Assembly: GCA_943735955.1 (NCBI GenBank)
Contig: OX030958.1
Coordinates: 9,661,126 to 9,725,125 of the forward strand
Direction: 5' to 3'
Length of the DNA stretch: 64,000 nucleotides
From: Piscicola geometra
Lineage: Eukaryota > Annelida > Clitellata > Hirudinida > Piscicolidae
Shown here: piece by piece, positions 13,286 to 23,513 of the stretch
Numbering within the stretch: the first letter of the stretch is position 1
How the letters are laid out: each line of letters opens with the position of its first letter
The notes under the pieces: generated by a model
Databases searched by the model: none
What the model was told of the DNA's origin: nothing
What the model saw: only the letters and a program-made list of their open reading frames with translations
Program-made: the position numbers and the translations under genes

Positions 13286-14326
13286 ATGGCTGCTCAAAAT
13301 TGTTTCATAAATGAAATTCTGTGTTATTTACTAAATAATTTGAACAGTTTAAATAATGAAACATTTTTATCTAATACTGCTGAATTTTTTACAATCGAAG
13401 AAATAACTTTATCAAAAAAGTTGCTAAACACCGAATTCAAAAGTCTTAATATTGATAAAATTAAATTCGTTCAACATGGCAACACTAAAAAAGATAAACT
13501 CATGGATATAATTGAAGTGTTGTTGCACATCCGTGACAACTTTGGACTTAATCGTATACCAACATACGTCAGTGCCAATCTCAATAGAATACCGGTTAGT
13601 ACAAATCTCAATTGTGAATCCATATATCAAAAAATTGAACAACTTTTCGACAACAAATTCGACGCCATTATCAACAAACATACAAAAGATATACAACAAT
13701 TAAGTGAGAGTGTATTGAACGTTAACAACCAATTGTACAATTTAAAAAATACATTTGAACAAACGTTGAATAATTTAAAAAGTAAGTCCAATACTCGGCT
13801 ATGGTCTGAAATAATTCAAAGTCCAAATCCGAACAACAACAACAACAATAGTAATGTGCAGCATAACAGTATCAATAACAATAACAGTTCTACTACTACT
13901 AATAATAATAATAATCCTGTAAATAATATACAACCAACACTGCTACAAAACACTCTATTATTATCTACCAATCCAAACAAACCCAAGGTTTTGCTGATTG
14001 GTAAAAACAGGGATGTTACAACAAAATTAAATAATGGCGTGCCAATTGTTAAAAAAACGTTTCTCCATTTAAGTAAAGTGCCACGTTGCACTAGCAAAGA
14101 CATAACAGCCCATTATGCACAACATGATATCAACATTATATCGTGTTATGCTAGTATTAAAATGACACCAGACCAACCTAAGCCTAAAAATGACCAATCC
14201 ACTGTCTCTACAGCATTCCGTATTTGTTTGGAGGAAAAAGACATAGAAAAATTCTGTAACGCTGACATCCATCCGGACGATGCGGTATTAAAATATTGGC
14301 AATTCAATCACAAACCTACCTCATAA
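13286..14326 (+). CDS. LINE ORF1 protein (346 aa)
   Basis: Begins at ATG 13286 in good context (TCAACATGG); the frame is open a little further upstream from a TTG. The N-terminal 130 residues are helical and charged. Residues about 170-240 form an Asn/Ser/Thr-rich linker (runs of N). The C-terminal 100 residues resemble the RRM-like gag domain of CR1/L2-type ORF1 proteins, including a terminal block of the form DIHPDDAVLKYWQF. ORF1 proteins of this kind bind element RNA and act as chaperones in the RNP. There is no CCHC knuckle or PHD finger. Its stop codon overlaps the ORF2 start (TAATG). Confidence 0.88.
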   Translation: MAAQNCFINEILCYLLNNLNSLNNETFLSNTAEFFTIEEITLSKKLLNTEFKSLNIDKIKFVQHGNTKKDKLMDIIEVLLHIRDNFGLNRIPTYVSANLNRIPVSTNLNCESIYQKIEQLFDNKFDAIINKHTKDIQQLSESVLNVNNQLYNLKNTFEQTLNNLKSKSNTRLWSEIIQSPNPNNNNNNSNVQHNSINNNNSSTTTNNNNNPVNNIQPTLLQNTLLLSTNPNKPKVLLIGKNRDVTTKLNNGVPIVKKTFLHLSKVPRCTSKDITAHYAQHDINIISCYASIKMTPDQPKPKNDQSTVSTAFRICLEEKDIEKFCNADIHPDDAVLKYWQFNHKPTS

Positions 14327-17271
14327 TGGCTCCCGACGTTCTGCTGCCTTTTGACCCAGACATTCATCTATTTAACTCATTGAATCTGTCTTCATCAAGC
14401 TCTCCAACAACCTCGCCCTCTAATCTTCTTGCCAATGTTCAGAACTTTGATTTTAATTTTTCTTTGCTGCATATTAATGCAAGAAGTTTATATAACAAAA
14501 TGGAAGAACTTAATTTATTGTTGAAGGAAATTAATCTACAAATTTCTGTAATTGGTGTGTCAGAAACCTGGTTGGATGACACGTCATCACAACTTATTTC
14601 AATCCCTGGTTACACATTTATAAGTAAAAATAGGGAAAATCGCATTGGAGGCGGTGTAGGTTTTTTTATATCTAGCAGACTTTATTACATAGTAAGAGAT
14701 GATCTTTGTCCAAACTCTCAAGTTTTTGATTGGCTATGTATTGAAATAATTTCTGAAAACTCTCCTAATGTTCTCTTAATCATTGTTTATAGACCACCAA
14801 ATACAGATCCATTACTTTTTAATGATGCACTCACTAAAACATTAAGAAATAAATCGATAAAAAATAATTTAATTTATATCCTTGGGGATTTCAATATTAA
14901 TATATTAAATAGTGATTGTAATATATCAAATGATTTTACCAATTTGATGTCATCATTCAACTTTATCCCACTCATCACTCACCCAACAAGAGTTACTTCA
15001 TATTCCAGCACGCTTATCGACAATATATACACAAATAACCTACAACTACACAAGTCTAATATTTTGTCAAATGATTTATCCGACCACTATCCTATTTGCA
15101 CCTTTTCGAAACTACAATTTAAACAAAAATCTTTCACCCCACAAAATAATTTCGTATTTTCAGATAGGAATATTTTCAAATTAAATAGTTTTTTGCTATC
15201 ACATGATTGGAGCAAGGTTTTGTCTTCTGACGACATAGATTTTGTCACAAAACACTTCATCGAAACAATACAAAGTGGTCTAACTACTCATTGTCAACAT
15301 AATAACAGACATAATACTTGCTTGCGTAAACACGCTTGGCTGACAAAAGCTCTTTTAGTTTCTTCAAAACACAAAAACAAGTTGTATAAAAAATGTATTA
15401 TCTCTCCAACTGATCTCAATATAACTACTTATAAAACTTATAAAAACTTACTTCATTCTCTTTGCAGAATTTCTAAAAATAAATACAATAAAGAAGAATT
15501 CATTAAGCATAAAAATAATATTAAGAAAACATGGGATTTAATAAAATATCATTTAAATAACTACAATAAACAAAATAATATTACATTGAAAATTAACAAT
15601 GAAATAATTACGGACAAATCTTCTATCGCAACTATTTTTAATAGTCAGTTTGCTGCTTTTTCTGAAAACAAAAATAATCATATTACAAAATCATATCTGA
15701 ATAAAAGTCCACAAAATTCTTTTTTTCTCTTAGAAACAGATTTAATTGAAATAAGCTCTATCATTAAAACCATTTCAAATACATCTAGCTGTGGCGATGA
15801 CCAAATTTCTAACAAACTTTTAAAGAAAATTTCACCAAATATATTAATTCCACTTACACATCTAATTAACGTATCTCTTAAAACAGGTTCATTTCCTTCT
15901 CTTTTTAAATTATCCAAAATTATTCCAATACATAAAAATGGTTTAGAAAATGATTCGAACAATTATAGACCCATATCACTATTATCTTCTATATCAAAAA
16001 TTTTAGAAAAAATTGTTTTTAATCGACTTAATAATTTCATGGAAAACGAAAATATTCTATCACCTAGCCAATACGGTTTCACAAAAGGCAGTTCTACGGA
16101 ACTAGCCATTTTGGATGTTGTGCATCATGTTGCTACTGGTATTGATTCTCGCTTACACACTTTAGGTATTTTCATTGATTTTTCAAAGGCATTTGATACC
16201 ATTAACCATTCTATCTTGCTTGATAAATTGTTTCATTCTGGAATACGTGGAACATGTCACAAATGGTTCTGTGAATATTTAAGAAATCGTTCCCAATATG
16301 TATACATTGATGGTGTAACATCTAACACACTAAAGATTAACACTGGTGTACCACAAGGATCTATTTTAGGACCTTTGTTATTTAACATTTATGTTAATGA
16401 TTTAATGAATCTTTCCGAAATTGCCAAATTTGTCCTTTACGCTGACGACACTACAGTATTGTTCCAAGACAAAAATGTTAATAATCTTATTTTAAAAACA
16501 AATACTTTTCTTAATTTGCTACATCAATGGACAATTGACAACCAACTCAAAATCAACTATGCAAAAACATGCAGCATTCTTTTTGGCCCTAAAATAAAAA
16601 CAAACATTATTAATTATACACTTACAATTGATTCTTATATTATAGAGAGAGTCGATTATACAAAATTCTTAGGTATTTATATAACCAGTAATCTTTCTTG
16701 GAATGAACATATAATGTATATATCAAAAAAACTTTCAAAAAATATTGGTATTTTACATAAACTTAAACACAATTTACCATCTCATATAATTAAGTTACTC
16801 TATTCTACTTTAATTCTACCTTACTTGACCTATTGTCTCCCTTTATGGGGACTTGCTTGCAAAACTCATTTACATCCTTTAAATGTTATACAAAATAATT
16901 TTCTTAGAGTCCTGTTTAAATTACACTCTCATGACCACATATCTCATCTGTATCTTCCAGCTCAAATTTTAACAATCAATCAGTTATACATCTTTAAAAC
17001 CTATATTCTTTTTCATAAACTTATAATAAAAAACACATCCTCCTATTTTACACATTTAATACATTCCTTCACATCCAACTGCACACGAACATTGAGAACT
17101 AAGTCTGACTATTACTTACAAACTCCAAGAACCAATTTCTATCTTAATAGTCCAATCTATGCAGGGCTCCAACTCTGGAACAGATTGCCATTGAATTTGA
17201 AAAATATACAGCAAACCCTTAATTTTAAGAAAATAATAAAACCACTTATAATTTCCAATCACTTTAATTAA
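14326..17271 (+). CDS. LINE ORF2: apurinic-like endonuclease and reverse transcriptase (981 aa)
   Basis: The start is taken at ATG 14326, which shares its A with the ORF1 TAA. The N-terminal endonuclease domain (about residues 45-265) shows LHINARSLYNK, SETWLDD, GGGVGFF, VYRPP, LGDFNI, TLIDNIYTN and SDHYPI, so the catalytic Glu, Asp, Asn and final SDH are all present. The reverse transcriptase (about 520-780) carries NYRPISLLSS, QYGF, FIDFSKAFDTINH, GVPQGSILGPLLF and the catalytic box YADDTTVL. A C-terminal helical domain follows; there is no RNase H or zinc knuckle. The enzyme nicks the target and primes reverse transcription on it. The Asn/Lys-rich, AT-rich codon use matches the host background. 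Confidence 0.95.
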   Translation: MAPDVLLPFDPDIHLFNSLNLSSSSSPTTSPSNLLANVQNFDFNFSLLHINARSLYNKMEELNLLLKEINLQISVIGVSETWLDDTSSQLISIPGYTFISKNRENRIGGGVGFFISSRLYYIVRDDLCPNSQVFDWLCIEIISENSPNVLLIIVYRPPNTDPLLFNDALTKTLRNKSIKNNLIYILGDFNINILNSDCNISNDFTNLMSSFNFIPLITHPTRVTSYSSTLIDNIYTNNLQLHKSNILSNDLSDHYPICTFSKLQFKQKSFTPQNNFVFSDRNIFKLNSFLLSHDWSKVLSSDDIDFVTKHFIETIQSGLTTHCQHNNRHNTCLRKHAWLTKALLVSSKHKNKLYKKCIISPTDLNITTYKTYKNLLHSLCRISKNKYNKEEFIKHKNNIKKTWDLIKYHLNNYNKQNNITLKINNEIITDKSSIATIFNSQFAAFSENKNNHITKSYLNKSPQNSFFLLETDLIEISSIIKTISNTSSCGDDQISNKLLKKISPNILIPLTHLINVSLKTGSFPSLFKLSKIIPIHKNGLENDSNNYRPISLLSSISKILEKIVFNRLNNFMENENILSPSQYGFTKGSSTELAILDVVHHVATGIDSRLHTLGIFIDFSKAFDTINHSILLDKLFHSGIRGTCHKWFCEYLRNRSQYVYIDGVTSNTLKINTGVPQGSILGPLLFNIYVNDLMNLSEIAKFVLYADDTTVLFQDKNVNNLILKTNTFLNLLHQWTIDNQLKINYAKTCSILFGPKIKTNIINYTLTIDSYIIERVDYTKFLGIYITSNLSWNEHIMYISKKLSKNIGILHKLKHNLPSHIIKLLYSTLILPYLTYCLPLWGLACKTHLHPLNVIQNNFLRVLFKLHSHDHISHLYLPAQILTINQLYIFKTYILFHKLIIKNTSSYFTHLIHSFTSNCTRTLRTKSDYYLQTPRTNFYLNSPIYAGLQLWNRLPLNLKNIQQTLNFKKIIKPLIISNHFN

Positions 17272-17450
17272 TTTCTTTTGTAAATCAATGAAAACATTTG
17301 TTATTATTAACAATTCTTTTAATTTGTGAATTTAATTAAGAAGTTCATGTATTATTTTATTTTTTCTAGGAGGTCATACAAGCATTTATTTGCTTCGATT
17401 TCTGAATTTATTTGCTTGCAAATAAACGAATTGTTGTTGTTGTTGTTATA

Positions 17451-18355
17451 TATTTGTCGTTCATTGTAACAGAACCTTCAAGCATTAATTATTCTTACCA
17501 TTGTTGCTTCAAGTCGAATAACAACGAACCGAAAGTTCAAAGTTAAATCTCAGATTTTAAACTAATTTCTTAAATTCATTCACCGAATAAAATGAATAAT
17601 ATTCAAATGCCATTTATTTTTCCCTTCTTGTTCATCAAATTAAGTGTTCATAAAATATCAATCTTATAACTTGAAGTATTCCAGGACTAAAGGTTTCTTC
17701 TACTTTCGTATACTCTCTATTGTTATTGCCTGCCTGGCAAGCATGCCTTAAGGGTCCTCTGAGGTCCATAATGGCGGATCACTCGATTAATAAGTGTTTT
17801 AATGCCAAGATCTTCTAATCGACTGCGAATATTTCTGCATTAAATACCCAATACCAAATATTTAATTCCGTGTACAAGTTCATCCTTGCGATGATACCGC
17901 CTTTGGTATAGCCTTCCCTTAATACCCGGTATTTGCAAGCATTTACCACTTCTTACTCTACCCATATACACCGTTTTGTACCATCTTTTTCGTCATACCA
18001 GGTATAAACTCACCCAATACCCATATTTTTGATAGGCTTTCTTAAGTCCGTTAATACTTTTATATATTCCCTTATGCAATCATTCCAAGTTGGGGTTCCC
18101 AACGCAATAGTCTTCAATGAAGACTCTCCACACACAAGCAAGCGTGCATCGCTCACTTTATGGCGATTATATTACTCTTATAATTATGTTTTATTTCGGA
18201 GGCATCCTTGCATTGATGCAAATGTGGATGAAAAAGATTGAGGAATTTTTTTAGGACACTTGATGATTACTGAATAACACAACCCACTGACAACAGCCGA
18301 TTCAGAATAATGTTAAGAGCATTATGTAACATTATTTTAAACAAATTAATTTTTA
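17451..18355. other. no gene; cluster of ATACC/GGTAT motifs
   Basis: Intergenic. Between about 17845 and 18025 the motifs ATACC and GGTAT recur at least eight times in both orientations, including an AATACC-CG-GTATT inverted repeat. This is reminiscent of subterminal repeats of a decayed DNA transposon, but no terminal repeat pair or target duplication was found. Confidence 0.4.
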
Positions 18356-18535
18356 ACGGGTAGCCGAGTCGGTAACGACTTTCGGCTTGACCACTAATGA
18401 AAGGTCCTAGGTTCGAGTGCAACCAATGCCCTAGTAACCCATAGGCACAAATGAAAATATGCAGCCTGGAAGCCCGTTCGGGTTATACGCCACTATAATA
18501 ATGCTCGTCATTATTCTTATTATTTTTTTTTTAAA
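18356..18535 (+). mobile_element. tRNA-derived SINE
   Basis: The sequence starting GGGTAGCCGAGTCGGTAACG has a good RNA polymerase III A box (TAGCCGAGTCGG). About 45 bases on, a B box (GGTTCGAGTGC) has the spacing of a tRNA promoter. The tRNA-like head is followed by a unique body (about 18430-18510) and a tail rich in ATT. The T stem no longer pairs properly, so this is a SINE rather than a functional tRNA. The family was not identified. Confidence 0.62.
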
Positions 18536-21330
18536 TCTAATTTTGTAATTAAATTTTATAATTCTTAAATCCAGCAATACTCATTGAGGTTTTATTGAAC
18601 AATTCTAGAAAATCAATATTTCATAGTAAAATGCAAAACAATCCAACATTACTATTGAAGCGTCTATCCCAGAGTTCTTTTACAAGCGCCTATTAATTAA
18701 CAAATACCTAATAAATAATTATAGATTAATAATTAGAAACAAATATGCATCAACCCTCTGCTGACGAATAGCAGTCAATGAGCCTACACTCACTCGATTG
18801 TCGACTGCATTCGCCTCACTCATCTCCCCGCCATTTATATTAATTGTCGTTCTGTTATTGGAGCTAAGTTTTTACTTTCTCAATATAAATATATTTATTA
18901 CAACATCGAATATTATTAACGGGGCGTAAAACATTTTTAATCGCTATTTTATTACTGTTTCAGCAAATGATGCAATACATGCACATAACAAATATCAATT
19001 CAACAATAGTCTTCCAAATGTTATTTCCTTTGTTACAAAGATGCCAACAATTCTGAGTGCTAACAAAGTTGCCTCTCTACGACGGTCTTGCGATTGTTTG
19101 CATATGCATGCGTGTCCAGTTTTTAAAATATTCTAAAATATTTTCTACACGTTGCCTTCCATCCTTGCTTGCCATGGTTACCCCTCGAAACTTAATTAAT
19201 AAATATTTATTGTTTTTTTATTTACTCGTGTGTATATGCAAAAGATACAAACATCTTTTTCTGTAATACTTACATAAACACGATTTGCCTTTATTAAAAC
19301 ATAATTTCGCTTCTGTATTAGACAAAGAATGCGCATAATCCACAATTTAAAAATATTTAAAACTAAATTTCCAAACTACAGTGCATGTTTTTTTACTTTT
19401 ACTTTTAGCCTAAGAAGCGTTCGTAGTCCAAAAAGGAACTATTATTTCATATTTAAAAAGTAATAACAATTTTTGAAAATACCATGACATTAATTCTTTG
19501 AATTAATATTTATAGTGAGAAGATAGCGATTTTCCGTGTTATAACTGATAACACATAACGATGTTTTTTTAATAAAACGGCAACAGGATTGTCTCGGTTG
19601 ATGTATGTGAAGAACGCTGGCTGATTTGAATATTAAGAAAAATTATTTTTCTTTATTTATAGAATTTTAAGTTAGTTTTATTATAAAATAAACCCACAGC
19701 AAATATTTGTCTATTTCAATGCTATCAAACTACATTATTCTTCAATATTACAACAACATCTAACCACAAAAAACCATACCCAACGATTTCCAACACCACC
19801 TACCCCATCCCTGCGCTTGCAAAGACAAGAGTGTTAAAGACGATAAAGGACTTTCCTCAGCTCCCTACTCTACTAACGCTCTTGTCAAAATAAATCAAGC
19901 GAAAAACTGCTCCGAAAATGAAAATAAAATTTAGTAATAAAATGGTTATTATTTAGCATTCGAAAGCTTTTTTATGTTTTAATATAAGAATTTAAATTCA
20001 TCTTTCGATTCAAGACACCCGACATTTAGACACAAAATTCTAGGATAAATAGGCATTAAAAACATCAAATAATTACAGAAAAATCGTCATGGAATAAAAA
20101 AAGGCTAGATTAATTGGGTGTATGAAGCTGGTTTGAAGGCGTGATTGGGGTGGTAATGTTAAATAATTAATGGATGTATCAGAGAGGTAATTAAAATCAG
20201 TCGTTTTGTATGATTTATCGCTCACATTCTTCCGATTTTTTGCGCTCATGCCACTATACTGCGAAATAATTTCTATTTATTTTAATTTAATTTCATAGTT
20301 ATAACATTTTAATACTCTTCATCTACAATGTCTTCATCATACACTCTAATCACCAGAATACAATCACTAATACATATCCATCACCCCTACCACTACAGCC
20401 GTCATGATCACCACTCGGACAAACATCACAATCAGGAGCATAGATGCGTAGATGGCATGTCAGGACACTACAGAAACCTTCCGCAGCACATCCTGTGCAC
20501 CAGGATTGATAGGCGCTTGTCAGGGGGCCTCCGATGAGCTCGTGCGGATTTAAAATCTTTAAGCGAGTGCCAGGGCTTTAAGGGCACTAAAAGCTGAAAT
20601 TCGTGGTGAAAGTTTGTTGGTCTGTGGGTTTATAACGATCAGCTTAGTCAGTCCGTAGAGCAGTTTGAAAAATCCTTTACCATTTATTTTCAGTTTTTAC
20701 AAATAAATAATTTAGAGATACTGGTTTCGTGTCCTACAGGATTAAAGTGTCGGAGAAGGAAGCAAGAAAGAATATGCCATCGCTGCCAGCCATCTCTTCA
20801 ATCCATAAAATTATTTAATCAAAAAATGAAATTAAAAATATAAATTTTCAAAGAGTTTTTACCAATATAAGGTGTAAGGTGGTCTCAACATCATGTATTA
20901 ATTTGTAACAAAGTTACTACTTGAGTTGGCAAACGTTAATTATCGCTAATGTTTTCTCCGTAACTTTTTATATGTACCTTGTTGCTTTAAGTACATCCCT
21001 TCGACCTGATAGCACCCTGTGGTCGGCAGATAAACCACCGTAGGCAGTATTTCATTTTTTATATCTTCTTCAAGATGAATGGTCATGCGTTAAAACATTT
21101 GAAAAAGTGCTCACCGTGGTTTGAGTATTGTCGAAATATTTAAATAAGATAAAATAACATCGTACTCACAACTTATATTCTTTGTATTAAGAATTAGCTT
21201 TTAAATTATAAGAATTTCTTTAAACTTAGAACAATATTTTTTTTAATTTTATTAATATTTATTATAATTAATAATACATTTCAATGCAAATAATTAAATG
21301 GAATTTATAAAGGATTGAGTGAGACTTTTG
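18536..21330. other. intergenic, no gene recognised
   Basis: AT-rich with some GC-richer patches (18750-18840, 19790-19880, 20430-20540). The patch at 20430-20540 looks coding-like in base composition but has no recognised product. There is no tandem array of note. Confidence 0.4.
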
Positions 21331-21483
21331 AATAATTCAAGGCTTATGAGACATCGTTATTTCAGTTTTATTGGGCGCATGTCAAGAATGCAAAAAGCAG
21401 CTCGTAATTAGCGCGAATGTCAGAAAAATTGGACGAGAAAATATTTTGCTACTAGAAAAAGTTGAATTATTAATCGGTATATA

Positions 21484-21786
21484 ATGAGTAATCATGTCTT
21501 GAAATTTCTGAGAAAGATTCTGCGTTCGCCAAGGATGAAAGTAGATTTCAAAATTCGCATCTCCCAAACCGCCTGCATCTCTATTTTGCTCTTTGGCTGC
21601 GAATCATGGATACTCACTGCAGCCTTATCGAAGAAACTTGATGTCTTCGCAAGGACTTTCTATTGGATGATGCTTGGAATCCAACAGTCTAGCGACCACA
21701 TCACAAACGAGTCTCTCTACGCACGAGTCAGACTGGAGCCCATCAGTGAAATTATCAAAAAACACCATTTCACATTCAGATGAACC
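21484..21786 (+). pseudogene. truncated LINE C-terminal fragment (RTE/BovB or R1-like)
   Basis: An open stretch of about 99 residues carries the post-reverse-transcriptase region of endonuclease-type LINEs: a helix, then LLFGCESWILTAALSKKLDVF, a short hydrophobic segment ending MMLGI, then HITNESLYARVRLEPISEIIKKH. The family normally continues with a GHV-RM-like block. Here it stops at 21784. A short block of that type (FIGRMSRMQ) lies upstream at about 21352-21408 instead, so the fragments are out of order or come from two insertions. Confidence 0.6.
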
Positions 21787-21909
21787 TTTCCTCCGTTACT
21801 TATTTTACAAATTGAATTCATTTATCTTTTTTTATTACTTAAAATAAAAAAGTAGAAAAGAAAAAAAAATTAGTAATTTTTCGGAAAAAAATAAATACTT
21901 CTATTTTTT

Positions 21910-22030
21910 CAACAAATGACATTCATGCAACCATTTGAATCAAGATGGTGATCTTTTATAGGCGGCCTCTTGCGACACCTTCAGAACCTGCATCTTCACC
22001 AGCTGCAAAAAAGACCGAAAAAGAACGCCT
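21910..22030 (-). pseudogene. stray duplicate of part of the RAD21-like last exon
   Basis: About 72 bp (21958-22029) match 26568-26641, the end of the last RAD21-like exon, with two substitutions and one single-base deletion that breaks the frame. Flanking sequence at 21910-21943 also resembles 26341-26374, but the roughly 190 bp between these blocks in the intact locus (end of the coding sequence and start of the 3' region, CAA-rich) are missing. The copy is in the same orientation 4.6 kb away and is adjacent to the hAT element. It looks like a partial duplication with internal deletion. Confidence 0.75.
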
Positions 22031-22132
22031 CTTTTTGGTTTAATGTAGTCTCAATTTCTCTTCAATGACGCAAATTTATTGATTTTTCAATCCATAAAAG
22101 ATGGCTATTTCCCATCTTGACTCACTTACGAG

Positions 22133-23174
22133 TAGATACCGACCGAAATTCGGTTCGGTTTCGGCGCCGAAACTGCAAATTTTCTTAGTTTCGGCAATTT
22201 TTCGGCTTCGGCCGAAAATAATTTTGTAATTTCGGCTCAATTTCGGTTTCGGCCGAAATGGATCTCATATTTACCGAAAAACCGAAATTTTTATTTATTA
22301 TGTAGTTTATCTGATACATCTGTATTCTCAATCGAACTATTAAGTTCGGATTCGGTTCTCTATTAGATATCTATTAGTTATCGTGGTTAATTGATTTATG
22401 GGTGTCAGCCGACTAATTATTCGAATAACATATACAAGCATCTGGAACAACAATAATGTATTTGAAATTTAAGTAATTGGCATACGTTTAATGATGATAT
22501 TTAACAAAACTTTTTTTAAGCAAATTCTATTTCTTAAAACATTTGTTTAAAAAAATGTTATTGTCAAAAGTAAGTATTTGTATATCCTCAATCGAACTCG
22601 AATTATTAAGTTTGGGTTCGATTCTCATCTCTATTAGATATCTTTTAGATATCGTGGTTAATTGATTTATTGGTGACATAAGACTAATTGTTCGAATAAC
22701 ATATACAAGCATGTGGAATTCTAGATATCCATTCTTTGAAAAACACTATATATAAGTCGAAAGAACGAGAAGATTTGGCTTCGATTAATTAATTCAAAAA
22801 TAAATTGTGAGAATGTCGTTGAATCCTATTTGGAAGTTTTTTAAAAAATGTCAGTCTGACCAAAGCAAAGCCTGTCCACAATAACAAATTTTTGTTTTTT
22901 GGCTTAAAATATACGCTTGTTTGGATTGACTTATTAAACTGACATTGTCATCGTTAAATACTATTTTTTCATTTTTAATAAAAGTTGGAAAACATTTCGG
23001 TTTCGGCTTCGGTTTCGGCCGAAAATCTGATTACAATTTCGGTTTAATTTCGGTTTCGGTCGAAAATTGATATTCAATTTCGGTTAATTTTGGCTTCGGC
23101 CGAAAATGGGATTTTAATTTCGGCCTAATTTCGGTTTCGGCCGAAATAAAAATATCTGTTTTGGTCGGTCTCTA
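22133..23174. mobile_element. complete non-autonomous hAT-type element (1,042 bp)
   Basis: The element is flanked by a perfect 8-bp target-site duplication, CTTACGAG, at 22125-22132 and 23175-23182. Terminal inverted repeats read TAGATACCGACCGAAA at the left and TAGAGACCGACCAAAA at the right. The 8-bp duplication plus TIRs starting TAG are hallmarks of hAT. Both ends carry clusters of TTTCGGCCGAAA palindromes (about 22140-22290 and 22985-23160), probable transposase binding sites. The interior contains a roughly 165-bp segment present twice (about 22310-22475 and 22558-22722). No transposase ORF is present, so it depends on a partner in trans. Confidence 0.9.
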
Positions 23175-23461
23175 CTTACGAGTATTATAGCGAGTTTTTG
23201 CCATAACCACCATAAACATTATAGTTTTGCAATTTATTTGCCAATTTTAGACCCAAAAAAATTATTTTTTCGATAAATAATAGTCTCTGAACATTAGAGG
23301 TGACGCAAAAATCTGGTTTTTTATGGTAATGTTGTAGTTTTTAAAAAATTAAAATTATTATTTAAAAATTGTGAAAATATTCAGTTATTTAAGAGTTCTA
23401 CTCAAAAGTTTCAACATATATAACAATTAAAGCTATAATTAATAATGCTTTTTAATGGCAC

Positions 23462-23469
23462 TATATAAA
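23462..23469 (+). promoter_or_regulatory. TATA box of fucolectin-like gene
   Basis: TATATAAA lies 45 bp upstream of the initiating ATG at 23514, so transcription would start about 15-25 bp before the ATG. Confidence 0.65.
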
Positions 23470-23513
23470 CGTCTTTTTAGGCTATTTCATCGAAACCTTA
23501 GAAATATTTCAAG

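Larger units (their letters stand above)
13200..17450 (+). mobile_element. full-length non-LTR retrotransposon (CR1/L2/Jockey-like) with both ORFs intact
   Basis: A two-ORF LINE: ORF1 13286-14326, ORF2 14326-17271, then an AT-rich 3' untranslated region. It ends in TTTGCTTGCAAATAAACGAA followed by a (TTG)n tail at about 17430-17448, the microsatellite-style 3' end usual for CR1/L2-related clades. Neither ORF has a stop or frameshift, so the copy is young or was recently active. The 5' boundary lies somewhere between the Merlin remnant (13062) and the ORF1 start. I could not identify a target-site duplication, which is common for this group. Assignment is to the Jockey/CR1/L2 part of the non-LTR tree, from motifs only. 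Confidence 0.93.

Noticed and set aside
20328..20537. 69-residue open frame in a GC-richer patch
   Set aside because: No homology and no splice context. The base composition alone is not enough.
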